Source: Pyrodictiaceae archaeon (GTDB lineage Archaea > Thermoproteota > Thermoprotei_A > Sulfolobales > Pyrodictiaceae). Taken from it: a DNA stretch of 34,698 nucleotides. The DNA lies in assembly GCA_027028845.1 (NCBI GenBank), contig JALVHV010000066.1, positions 1 to 34,698 on the forward strand, given 5' to 3'. Both the position numbers and the translations under genes were made by a program. Below the pieces are notes generated by a model, which searched no databases, was not told where the DNA came from, and saw nothing but the letters and a program-made list of their open reading frames with translations. Below, piece by piece: positions 1 through 8,753 of this stretch (the stretch's first letter is position 1; each line of letters begins with the position of its first letter).

Positions 1-1
1 C

Positions 2-100
2 CACGCCATAACCTGTGTTATTGCAATAGCTGCCCTTATAAGAAGAACTATGCTGCATCACTACGGCTACCACGGAGCGCGGATGAGCTACAAGCTATAA
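2..100 (+). CDS. 3' end of a CDS entering from outside the window (product unknown)
   Basis: Open frame from the window edge reading HAITCVIAIAALIRRTMLHHYGYHGARMSYKL then TAA at 98-100; only 32 aa visible. Confidence 0.3.
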   Translation, partial: HAITCVIAIAALIRRTMLHHYGYHGARMSYKL

Positions 101-151
101 TCATTACCATAGCCGTGTAGGAGGAGGTTAGGAGGGACACCAGTGATGTGG

Positions 152-257
152 AGCCGGGGCCGGGATTTGAACCCGGGATCAACGGGTCTCTACGCGATGG
201 GCGGATGCATTAGAGGGCACTGCAGCCCGCCGCCTTCGACCGCTCGGCCACCCCGGC
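152..257 (-). tRNA. tRNA-Cys(GCA) with a 32-nt intron at position 37/38 (intron 188-219)
   Basis: Reverse complement gives GCCGGGG acceptor/CCCCGGC, T-arm CCGGG-TTCAAAT-CCCGG, spliced anticodon arm GCGGG-CTGCAGA-CCCGT, U discriminator. The CUGC(exon)/GUAG(intron) 4-bp helix flanked by AG^U and AG^A fits a bulge-helix-bulge splice site. Confidence 0.88.
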
Positions 258-364
258 CTCCATCCGTGACTAGTTGTTCTCTTACTTGGTAGCTTATTAA
301 CGCAACGCCCAGGAACATATCCCTCGGGGATGATTGGCTCAGGCGGAGCTGAAATTAATAGAGG

Positions 365-1447
365 ATGAGTTTAGCCTTGGCTGACCCTGTTAGCGACGTT
401 ATTGTTGTAGGTGCTGGTCCTGCTGGTCTATCCGTAGCTACCCGTCTCCGTAGAAAGAGCGTGCTCGTGCTCAACGCCTCCGAGTCCCCTGGGTGGCCTC
501 CTCACTGCACCGGGCTTGTCAGCCCTGAGACCGCGCAGAGACTCAGCGCAGAGGCTGTGACTGAGACGTTTACTGAAGCCATTTTCCTCGATGATTCCCT
601 CAAAGAGATTTGCAGGATCTACGGTAAGCCACTTGCTGTCCGTGTTTCGCGCCCCTTGCTCGAGGAAATACTGAGTCATAGACTAGAGGAAATGGGGCAC
701 TCGTTGCACAACAACTCGCTTGTTGATGATATAAGGGGAAAATGTGTCCATGTCAGGGACAAGGGATGGCTATGTGCAGGAGACTCGGTACTCATTGCTA
801 CCGGGTACTCTCGGTTCTCTAGGCTATTCGGAGCCAAGCACTGTGATGCATTAAGTGGGCTTGAGGTTCGTGTTCGGCTTAGTAAGCGCATAAGAGATGA
901 TGGATTCGTAACGCTGCATGGCAGTAAGTATGCACCAGAGTTCTTCACCTGGATTGTGCCGTTGCATGGGGGACGAGAGGCGCTAGTTGGCCTAGCAGCA
1001 CGCTCTGATACAGCTAGTAGGCTTGCCGCCTTCTTACACGCTGCGGAGAGAAAGGGTCTACTCAGCATAGACAAGCTGGTTTCTCATCGGGGAGGTCGCA
1101 TCCTGCGCGGTCCACCAGCAAGGCACGTGTATCGGGGAAGAGTGTATGGTCTGGGTGATGTTCTCTGCGCATCAAAGCCCTTTACGGGCGGAGGATTATA
1201 CGCTATAGCCGCTATGGCACCGCTACTTACAGAGGCTATAGAGCGTGGGAACAGAGCTAGGCTAGAGGATGAGTGGAGTGCATTAAGGAGCGAGCTTCTC
1301 CTCCAGAGGGATCTTACAAGGCTCGCTATTATCTATAGATCTTTCTGGAAAATAGGCCTAGTAGCAGCGTGTAGTGTCCAAGATAAGTGCTCTATAAGCT
1401 ATGATAAGCATAGTTCACTACTTAGGTGCCTAGCTAGGGGGCGCTAA
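365..1447 (+). CDS. FAD/NAD(P)-dependent oxidoreductase, geranylgeranyl reductase-like family
   Basis: N-terminal dinucleotide-binding motif DVIVVGAGPAGLSVATRL; later GRVYGLGDVLCASKPFTGGGLYAI, typical of the GG-reductase/flavin monooxygenase fold. Confidence 0.75.
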   Translation: MSLALADPVSDVIVVGAGPAGLSVATRLRRKSVLVLNASESPGWPPHCTGLVSPETAQRLSAEAVTETFTEAIFLDDSLKEICRIYGKPLAVRVSRPLLEEILSHRLEEMGHSLHNNSLVDDIRGKCVHVRDKGWLCAGDSVLIATGYSRFSRLFGAKHCDALSGLEVRVRLSKRIRDDGFVTLHGSKYAPEFFTWIVPLHGGREALVGLAARSDTASRLAAFLHAAERKGLLSIDKLVSHRGGRILRGPPARHVYRGRVYGLGDVLCASKPFTGGGLYAIAAMAPLLTEAIERGNRARLEDEWSALRSELLLQRDLTRLAIIYRSFWKIGLVAACSVQDKCSISYDKHSSLLRCLARGR

Positions 1448-1451
1448 GGAA

Positions 1452-2312
1452 TTGGCGAAGAAGAGGCTTCTAAGAGAGATAGCTACTGAGGTTCTTGGGC
1501 CGGAGAAGGCGCGCCAAGTATGGTCTAGGATAGACATTATTGGCGATATAGCTGTTATAAAGAAGCCCTTTGGGCTCAACATCGAGGAGTTGAAGCCGCT
1601 AGCTGAGGCACTGCTTAGGAAAATACCCTATATTAAGAGCGTGTGGGCTGCCTCCGGCCCAGTCGAGGGAGAGTATCGTGTCCGGACGTATACTCACCTA
1701 GCTGGTGAAAAGAGAAGTATAACCCTCTATAAGGAGCATGGCTGCGTATTCAAGGTTGACATAACCCGTGTATACATCTCGCCAAGGCTCTCAACCGAGC
1801 ATCGTAGGGTAGCTGAGCAAGTAAGGCCTGGGGAAATCGTTGTTAACATGTATGCAGGCGTCGGCTTATTCTCAATAATTATGGCTAGGATCTCGAAGCC
1901 TAAACGGGTCTACAGTATAGACATTAATCCTTATGCGTATAGACTCATGGTGGAGAATATTAGGCTTAATAGAGTAGAGGACATAGTTATCCCGATCCTT
2001 GGCGACGCCGGAGAAATAGTTGGTACTAGGATTAGGGACGAGGCTGACCGTGTATTGATGCCTCTGCCGGAGCTAGCCCTGGCCCATTTACCTAATGCTG
2101 TCAAAGCTCTTCGGGATGAACGAGGCATTATACATGTTTATTTGCACGTATTCGCGGAGAAAGGAGTTGATCCACGCGAGAAAGCGAAGAGGCTTCTAGA
2201 GCAACGCTTGCAGGAAATAGGGGTTACCCGATACAAGTTCATGTTGGCGAGGATAGTTAGGACTGTGGGGCCTCGTAAGAGCCAAGTAGTTGTTGATGTG
2301 CGTATAGGCTAG
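1452..2312 (+). CDS. Class I SAM-dependent tRNA methyltransferase, Trm5/TYW2 family
   Basis: VVNMYAGVGLFSIIMARISKPKRVYSIDINPYAYRLMVENIRLN SAM-binding core and DRVLMPLPELALAHLP motif; TTG start. Confidence 0.75.
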   Translation: MAKKRLLREIATEVLGPEKARQVWSRIDIIGDIAVIKKPFGLNIEELKPLAEALLRKIPYIKSVWAASGPVEGEYRVRTYTHLAGEKRSITLYKEHGCVFKVDITRVYISPRLSTEHRRVAEQVRPGEIVVNMYAGVGLFSIIMARISKPKRVYSIDINPYAYRLMVENIRLNRVEDIVIPILGDAGEIVGTRIRDEADRVLMPLPELALAHLPNAVKALRDERGIIHVYLHVFAEKGVDPREKAKRLLEQRLQEIGVTRYKFMLARIVRTVGPRKSQVVVDVRIG

Positions 2313-2749
2313 TCCATTAACGATGCTATCTTGGTTGCGACGAACTCCAGTATAGCTCTTACATCATCAGCGTTGTCCTTCGTGACTCCTGTAACAAGTA
2401 TAGCCTGGGTCTTGCCATCGCTTTCCTCAATACTGTACTCTAGCCCCTCGTAGCTATCTGCGAGATTCTGGAGACTAGTGCGCACATACTTTATGTAGGG
2501 ATGGGCGCTAGGCACTGGTTTTAGGAACACTAGTCTAAATGTATCCCGTGTCATATTTAGTCTTGCAATAACCTTGCCGCTTCTTGACCTAAACTCTTTG
2601 CCGGAAGCACTGGGGCCTCTTGCTGCTACTCCTCTTCCACACTCCGATACTAGGTCTAGAAGCTGTTGATATAACTGAAGCTCTTGTTCGAGCTGCTCGA
2701 TCTTGGCCTCCAGGAACTCTCTAAGCTTCTCACACCTATCCTCCGACAT
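2309..2749 (-). CDS. Hypothetical protein with N-terminal coiled coil
   Basis: 146-aa ORF with good codon structure between convergent and divergent neighbours; charged helical N-terminus. Confidence 0.6.
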   Translation of the reverse strand: MSEDRCEKLREFLEAKIEQLEQELQLYQQLLDLVSECGRGVAARGPSASGKEFRSRSGKVIARLNMTRDTFRLVFLKPVPSAHPYIKYVRTSLQNLADSYEGLEYSIEESDGKTQAILVTGVTKDNADDVRAILEFVATKIASLMD

Positions 2750-2891
2750 CTAATTCTCCCCGAAGAGGAATAATTGGGACAAAGGATTAAGAGAGGTCTA
2801 GCCCCCTACGAGGAGATAGAATCAGAAGGGTAATTATTTACCGTTCCCTTCATTACTTCGCATAGACTAGGGAAGGGAGGTAGTATAGCTG

Positions 2892-4655
2892 TTGAGCAGA
2901 AAGCTGACAGCATTTGTACTTGTGTTAAGTATTGTACTTGTTTCCCTAGCACCTTTACAAGTGAATGCATATACCTATACTGCTCGCATAGGCCTGCTAG
3001 CTGTGACTGATCATTCAGGAGAGGTTATTCCAGCGGATGTAACTGTTTCACGCAGCAGCAGTGGCCTCGTCCTGCAACCAAAGCAATACATTCATCCCAG
3101 CGTCCTATATTCTACACGTGTAGGATATGTATTAGCGTCTCTGCTTAATCACTTGTCTCCAAGCACTGTATACGCAAGAGTATTCATACATACAAATACA
3201 GAAGTACAGGGGCCTAGTGCGAGCGGGTTCTTGGCATCGACCATCTATCTTGGAATTAGAGGGATCTATCCCAGAAACGATACTACTATGACGGGGATGA
3301 TTTCCTTAACGGGGTTCATACTGCCCGTAGCCGGGATAAAATACAAGGTTGAGGCAGCTGCAAGGGCTGGCTACCACCGTATAATCCTACCCTATGGCGA
3401 GGGTGCATCCAACAAGACAATAAACGGGGCTCCTATCGTGGTGCTACATGCTTGTAGCATGGAGCAGGCCGTAACGGATCTAGCCTCGGCGCCTCTAGAG
3501 GTTGCATTATATAACGTTAGCTACGTGAACTCCTCAGTAAGGACGATAATCCACAACTATATTAATGTCGGTATTTTTGCTAATTATACAAAAATGTTTC
3601 TGAAATCGCTGAGACTCCTTTTAAGAGAATATAATGGAGAGGATAAGAATGTGTACATCAAGCTCGCCGAGCTGGCTCAGCGAGCACTTAGTAACGGTGA
3701 TTCCTATAGTGCTGCCAGTATAGCGTTTTACTCACTAGTAAGCATTGCCGAGAGAGTAGCTAGTACCAGGGGATTTAGCTACGTAGAGGAGAAAATGGGG
3801 ACTAGTCTTAATAAGGAGATCGAGCTAGCCACTAAGGAGCTACAAGCTGCCTCAAAGACCGTGCTGAACGGCTCTAGGTGCGATGCATGGCGTGTAGAGG
3901 CACTTGCTGCTGCTAGTGCTAGGCTCTACCTAGCTAAGCACGCGGCTAGCAGTACGAGCGGTGACAAGGTATTAGCACTGCTTAGGGCTATCTCGGCACG
4001 CTCATGGATAGAGCTGGCAAATAATGTTAGGGGGCCGCGGGTGCCCTGTACATTACTAAGAGAGACTATTAGGAACTACGTGGATTATGCATCACTCTCG
4101 TATCAATACATTAATAGTGTGCTTCCCTTCCTCGCCAGACAGTTGCTAATGCCCGATAATCGGAGCGTTACTGCCTGGCTAAGAGATGCACATGATGCAC
4201 TAGAAGAGAATAACTATTTACTTGCCCTGGGTCTCGCTGAGAACACCTTGGCTAGCTTTGAGGACGTGTTAGTAGATTATGCAGGGTTACCTCTTAGTTG
4301 CGTCGCTAACCATGTTTACTTTCTCCTAAGGGAGTCCCCAATAGAGTATCCGCTGCCGACACTGCTCTACATAGATTATGCACTTACATACGCCATTAAG
4401 GTTGGCGAGATTATAAAGAAGCAGAACTTTGCCTCAATACTGGGTTCTGATGCCGCTACTTGGGCTCTCTTCGGGCTCTTCGGCTGGATGACTAATCAGA
4501 CTCTTGCCCAATCAACTACTAGCGCTGGCAGCTCTGAGTCAACATACGTTGAGCCGTCCTCGATGACGCCTCTCGTGGTTGAGGCACTGGTTCTCGGCAT
4601 TATTGTCTATGCTGTAGCCGGGCTAGCTCGTAGAGCTTCTTCCCAAAAACTCTAG
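2892..4655 (+). CDS. Secreted/membrane-anchored Lon-type (peptidase S16-like) protein
   Basis: Signal peptide (KLTAFVLVLSIVLVSLAPLQVNAYT), S16-like GPSASGFLAST and TGFILPVAGIKYKVEAAARAGYHRIILP, C-terminal TM (TPLVVEALVLGIIVYAVAGLARR); TTG start. Confidence 0.75.
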   Translation: MSRKLTAFVLVLSIVLVSLAPLQVNAYTYTARIGLLAVTDHSGEVIPADVTVSRSSSGLVLQPKQYIHPSVLYSTRVGYVLASLLNHLSPSTVYARVFIHTNTEVQGPSASGFLASTIYLGIRGIYPRNDTTMTGMISLTGFILPVAGIKYKVEAAARAGYHRIILPYGEGASNKTINGAPIVVLHACSMEQAVTDLASAPLEVALYNVSYVNSSVRTIIHNYINVGIFANYTKMFLKSLRLLLREYNGEDKNVYIKLAELAQRALSNGDSYSAASIAFYSLVSIAERVASTRGFSYVEEKMGTSLNKEIELATKELQAASKTVLNGSRCDAWRVEALAAASARLYLAKHAASSTSGDKVLALLRAISARSWIELANNVRGPRVPCTLLRETIRNYVDYASLSYQYINSVLPFLARQLLMPDNRSVTAWLRDAHDALEENNYLLALGLAENTLASFEDVLVDYAGLPLSCVANHVYFLLRESPIEYPLPTLLYIDYALTYAIKVGEIIKKQNFASILGSDAATWALFGLFGWMTNQTLAQSTTSAGSSESTYVEPSSMTPLVVEALVLGIIVYAVAGLARRASSQKL

Positions 4656-5306
4656 TATACTGGTTTGCCTCTTCGGCTTAGGCCCCACGTGTTCTTCCTT
4701 GACTTTATGCTGTTTTATCCTCTCTACTTCTTTGCGTATGGTTTCCCCGAAGTCCCTTTCTAGTTGCTCGCGGATAGGCGGTTTATAGAGCGCTGCTGCA
4801 GGGTGATAAGTTACTGCTATGCGCAGCTTTACTCCCTCTATGCTTGCATCATATACGTGGCCGTGTTGCTTGCTCATGCTTTGCCACTTGAGCCCTGCAA
4901 GCTCTAAGAGTGTCCTTGCTGCGTGACGGCCTAGCGCTATGATTAGTTTTGGCTTAATGAGCTGGATTTGCCGAATTAGGTAAGGGAGGCAGGCCCTTAT
5001 CTCCTCGTCACGTGGATCCCGGTTGCCTGGTGGCCTACACTTAACAATATTAGTTATATATACTTGTGTTCTCTCAAGCCCTGCTAAGCCGAGTAACTTG
5101 TTGAGCAGCTGGCCAGCAGCACCAACAAAGGGCCTACCCTGTAAATCCTCGTTTCTTCCAGGCGCCTCACCCACCACCATTATGTCTGTGTCTAGGGGGC
5201 CTTCACCGGGCACCGGGTTCTTGCGGAACTTGTAAAGCGGGCATTTTTTACAATTCTTTATCTCTTCTACTAGCCTCCTATATTCTTCCTCGACACTATT
5301 CCTCAA
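4623..5306 (-). CDS. Uracil-DNA glycosylase family 4 (Fe-S type)
   Basis: CKKCPLYKFRKNPVPGEGPLDTDIMVVGEAPGRNEDLQGRPFVGAAGQLL and CRPPGNRDP motifs. Confidence 0.9.
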   Translation of the reverse strand: MRNSVEEEYRRLVEEIKNCKKCPLYKFRKNPVPGEGPLDTDIMVVGEAPGRNEDLQGRPFVGAAGQLLNKLLGLAGLERTQVYITNIVKCRPPGNRDPRDEEIRACLPYLIRQIQLIKPKLIIALGRHAARTLLELAGLKWQSMSKQHGHVYDASIEGVKLRIAVTYHPAAALYKPPIREQLERDFGETIRKEVERIKQHKVKEEHVGPKPKRQTSILEFLGRSSTS

Positions 5307-5414
5307 AGCCGTAGCCCCTTAGCCAGTTTCTGCGAATACCACTCGGGAAGTTATCTCATTATTGGCTAGACTTAAGGTATATGCCTGGTACTAGGCTTAC
5401 TCGGTGAAGCAATC

Positions 5415-6263
5415 TTGGAGAAAGGAGAGAAGACTAGTGCATCAGAGCCCGTGATAAGGGGCAAGATGTACCACATAATGCTAGGGCCAGGCGACATCCC
5501 CCCGTACGTCCTATTGCCCGGAGACCCGGGTCGCATAGAAGCCATAACATCTACGTGGGAGCAGGCAGAGCAGCTCGCGTTTCACAGGGAATATCGCAGC
5601 GCTAGAGGCGTCTACAAAGGGATAGAAATAGGAGCCATTAGCACCGGTATAGGCGGGCCCTCAACATCCATAGCTATAGAGGAGCTTGCCCGAATAGGTG
5701 TGCACACTCTTATCCGTGTCGGGACCACTGGCGCTATTCAGCGAGATATAGAGCCAGGAACATTGATAATAGCAAGTGCTGCTGTACGCTTCGACGGAAC
5801 TAGCCACGAGTATGCATACCCCGAGTATCCCGCAGTTGCAAGCCCGGATGCTGTTCTGGCCCTTGTGGAGGCTGCGGAGAGACTTGGCTACCCCTACCGA
5901 GTAGGAGTTGTTGCCTCTACTGCAAGTTTCCACGTAGGACAAAGCAGGCCTGGGTTCCAGGATTATAGCTGGTCTCTGAGCGAGAAACGCCTAGAGGATC
6001 TCCAGCGCATGGGTGTTCTTAGCTTCGAGATGGAGGCTGCAACCCTGTTTACACTATCAAATATATATGGTCTTAGAAGCGGGTGTGTATGTGCTGCGAT
6101 AGCCAACAGGGTTACTAATGAGTTCGTGAAAGGCAAGGGTGTCAAAGAGACGATAATGGTGGCTAACGAGGCCCTACGCATCTTAGCCAGCGCTGATAGG
6201 AAATTTGGACGAAAGCTCCACAGTATTAGTGAACTATATTCTGTTCTCAAAGAACTTGCTTAA
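5415..6263 (+). CDS. udp: Uridine/purine nucleoside phosphorylase (PNP/UDP family)
   Basis: VLLPGDPGRIEAI, STGIGGPSTSIAIEELARIGVHTLIRVGTTGAIQ, GVLSFEMEAATLFTLS motifs. Confidence 0.88.
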   Translation: MEKGEKTSASEPVIRGKMYHIMLGPGDIPPYVLLPGDPGRIEAITSTWEQAEQLAFHREYRSARGVYKGIEIGAISTGIGGPSTSIAIEELARIGVHTLIRVGTTGAIQRDIEPGTLIIASAAVRFDGTSHEYAYPEYPAVASPDAVLALVEAAERLGYPYRVGVVASTASFHVGQSRPGFQDYSWSLSEKRLEDLQRMGVLSFEMEAATLFTLSNIYGLRSGCVCAAIANRVTNEFVKGKGVKETIMVANEALRILASADRKFGRKLHSISELYSVLKELA

Positions 6264-7242
6264 CAAGATTCCTTATCTCTAAGCGGACACGTGGCCCAAG
6301 CGGCTCTCCGCTAATCTTTTTCGTTAACTTACAGAAGCTACATATATCCCCAGCTGATACAAGGCCACAATACCTGCATCTCTTATACTCTCTTTCCCCG
6401 GCCAATGCTTGGTAAGTTTCTATTCTTTTCTCGAGCCTTCTTAGAAACGAGAGCTTGATGCCAGGATGCTCCTCTTCAAGCTTGTTCATGAACTCTTTTA
6501 TTCTGTCCTCGATAGGCTGTTCTGGCCTAAAAGGACACTCGTCAAGCACTATGGGTAGCTTGTTAACGAGCGCGTAGAGCAACGACTCTTTCTCGTATAC
6601 CTCGTATAGGGGGCGGAGCCTACCAACGGCAAGGCCCTTAATGGTCTCGGTGGCGGGCCCGAACTTAGCTAGTTGCTCGAGATCCTGGTTAATAAAGGAC
6701 TTAAGAGAATATGCAATTATGTCATCAGCGTTGTGTCCTAGTGCAACATAATCAGCGCCTAGCTCCACCGCCACAGCGTTTAGGATATAGCGCTTAACGA
6801 GGCCGCAAACACTGCATACGGGGCGTCTAGCTCGCCGAGCCAGCTCGTAGACAGTGAACCCTATGAGCTTCCTTAGCTCTACTACTATGCAGGGCGTCTT
6901 ATACTCGTTGCATAGCTGCTGTACCTTTTGAAGACTCTGCTCACTATATTCGCGTAGACCAAGGACTATATGGACACCTATTAATCTAAACCCGTATTGT
7001 CTTGATAGCTTAGATAATATGGCCAGCATTGTTGAGCTATCTTTACCGCCTGAAACCGCTGCGACAATTACCTTGTCCTTACGCAGTGCACTGACACGCC
7101 TTAGTATGCGCTCAACCTTCTTTTCCACGAATTCTGAGAAGTGCTGCTTGCACAAGCGGAGACGAGCATACCTTATCTCAACTATTGCGGGGTTATCACA
7201 CTTACTACATTTAGCCACCACTTGTCGCGACATATATCTCAA
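6247..7242 (-). CDS. ttuA: tRNA 2-thiolation protein, TtuA/Ncs6 (TIGR00269-like) family
   Basis: PP-loop AAVSGGKDSSTML, N- and C-terminal zinc ribbons (CSKCDNPA; CRYCGLVSAGDICSFC), CSVC plus DECPF cysteines as in [Fe-S] TtuA. Confidence 0.88.
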   Translation of the reverse strand: MRYMSRQVVAKCSKCDNPAIVEIRYARLRLCKQHFSEFVEKKVERILRRVSALRKDKVIVAAVSGGKDSSTMLAILSKLSRQYGFRLIGVHIVLGLREYSEQSLQKVQQLCNEYKTPCIVVELRKLIGFTVYELARRARRPVCSVCGLVKRYILNAVAVELGADYVALGHNADDIIAYSLKSFINQDLEQLAKFGPATETIKGLAVGRLRPLYEVYEKESLLYALVNKLPIVLDECPFRPEQPIEDRIKEFMNKLEEEHPGIKLSFLRRLEKRIETYQALAGEREYKRCRYCGLVSAGDICSFCKLTKKISGEPLGPRVRLEIRNLVKQVL

Positions 7243-7489
7243 CCATTTCCCCGTCTTCTAGGCAGGTATTCTCGAGAATAGGCTCACCTTTGTAGAGAAC
7301 TACTACGGATTCACGTGAATATCCAAGCTTCTTCAGCACCTCATATACACACCCACTACGCGTCTCTATCTCCCTCACCACATTGCCAGGAATTATACGC
7401 ACCACTATTCTTGCCAAGAACGATGCCCAGGCCGTCTCCGACTCTAGTCGAGCTAGATTAATTTTAGGGATAACGATATTCTTCTTCAC
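7211..7489 (-). CDS. ttuB: Ubiquitin-like (MoaD/ThiS-fold) sulfur carrier protein with C-terminal GG, TtuB-like
   Basis: C-terminal part of the 7211-7681 ORF: VVREIETRSGCVYEVLKKLGYSRESVVVLYKGEPILENTCLEDGEMVEIYVATSGG-stop. GTG at 7489-7487 is the best start; the longer ORF upstream overlaps a divergent gene. Confidence 0.75.
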   Translation of the reverse strand: MKKNIVIPKINLARLESETAWASFLARIVVRIIPGNVVREIETRSGCVYEVLKKLGYSRESVVVLYKGEPILENTCLEDGEMVEIYVATSGG

Positions 7490-7511
7490 AAAAGGGAGGG
7501 TTATTAACACA

Positions 7512-8738
7512 ATGCACGCAGGTAGCAAGTATGATTTACTGAAACACGGGTTACCATCTCCTAGCGAGAGGACGTTTAGTTGTACTTTCTCTCTCGCTGA
7601 GGCCCAGGAGCCGAGCCACAGACCCGTGAATGCAGAGCTTCCCCCCTCGCCGCTTGACCCACTAGAGGCCATGTTTGGCAATATAGCGTTTAGAGACTAT
7701 ACTGGAAGACCCCGAATAGTCCTGGCCGAGAAGCCTGTAGAGAAAAATCTTAGCTATATCGAGTTCCTTGCAAGGATTCTTTACGAGTTAATGCGCACTT
7801 ATTGGCGTGCGCCAATGCCTTTCCAGACCATGTTTGTCTCTCAGCGGCTCACCGAGTACCAACTAGCCAATATGCGGCCAGGCATGGGTATCTACATAGT
7901 CGACCTTGATGCTCTCCGTGAGAAAACAAGCGATGAAGCAACGTTCGCTAGGTTTACTAGAACCATTAGCGACCGTTTGCACGAGGCATTTAGCCAGTGG
8001 ATAGGCTACCTAGTGCTCTACGGCAGAGATGATAGTCTCTCGCTCATAAGGAAGCTATGGGAGCCCAGGGTAATTGCCAGGAGAGTCGTGTACGCGAGCC
8101 TGCCACCCTACGTAGAAATCCGGCTAAGGGTTCACAGAGAGCAATTACTAAGGCTAATATCTCTCTTTTACGGAGAGGTACCCGGGCTAGAGGAGGCAGA
8201 CACCGTTAGCCAAGCCGTAGCAAGAGCAGAAGATGCATACTTTACTAGCCTAGAACTCGTAGCCAACGACCCATTTATTTCTCTCTATAATAGACCTGCT
8301 GTAGACGAAGAAGAGGCAAGACAGGATACTGCGTTTATTCATTTTGCCCTCAAGTCTGCCGCCATTAAGTACCTAATGGATATCGGTATTGATCCCTCAG
8401 CGCTAAGCGTTGAAAGCATTGTCGCTAACGTACCCATCGATATAAGGGTTGAGAGGGGATGGGGTAGCAGCATAGCAGTTGAGGTTGAGACCCTGTATGG
8501 AGTAGGTAACCCTGTGTCGAGGCTCAGCACGGTAATAAGGGAGCGAGTTTCACTTGGCTACAATGTCTGGATAGTATTACCGCCTACGCAAGCACTGATA
8601 TTTGCTCCCTACATTAGAGGGCTTATGCGGCACTTTGCGGAAAGAGTAGAGTTTTACACGTTTGAGACAGCTAAGGGGTCTTTGAGGAGCCTTGCGGAAT
8701 ACTATGAGGAGGTAGACGAGATCCTAAGGAAGCTATAA
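7512..8738 (+). CDS. Hypothetical protein with PD-(D/E)XK nuclease-like C-terminal region
   Basis: ATG at 7512 (MHAGSKYDLLKHG) preferred over the 7383 ORF start; C-terminal IDIRVERGWGSSIAVEVETLYGVGNPVSRL...GYNVWIVLPP. Confidence 0.65.
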   Translation: MHAGSKYDLLKHGLPSPSERTFSCTFSLAEAQEPSHRPVNAELPPSPLDPLEAMFGNIAFRDYTGRPRIVLAEKPVEKNLSYIEFLARILYELMRTYWRAPMPFQTMFVSQRLTEYQLANMRPGMGIYIVDLDALREKTSDEATFARFTRTISDRLHEAFSQWIGYLVLYGRDDSLSLIRKLWEPRVIARRVVYASLPPYVEIRLRVHREQLLRLISLFYGEVPGLEEADTVSQAVARAEDAYFTSLELVANDPFISLYNRPAVDEEEARQDTAFIHFALKSAAIKYLMDIGIDPSALSVESIVANVPIDIRVERGWGSSIAVEVETLYGVGNPVSRLSTVIRERVSLGYNVWIVLPPTQALIFAPYIRGLMRHFAERVEFYTFETAKGSLRSLAEYYEEVDEILRKL

Positions 8739-8753
8739 AGCTATTATACTTGT

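Noticed and set aside
7383-7511. N-terminal extension of the 451-aa ORF
   Set aside because: It is antisense to the ttuB-like coding sequence, and the ATG at 7512 gives a cleaner divergent arrangement.
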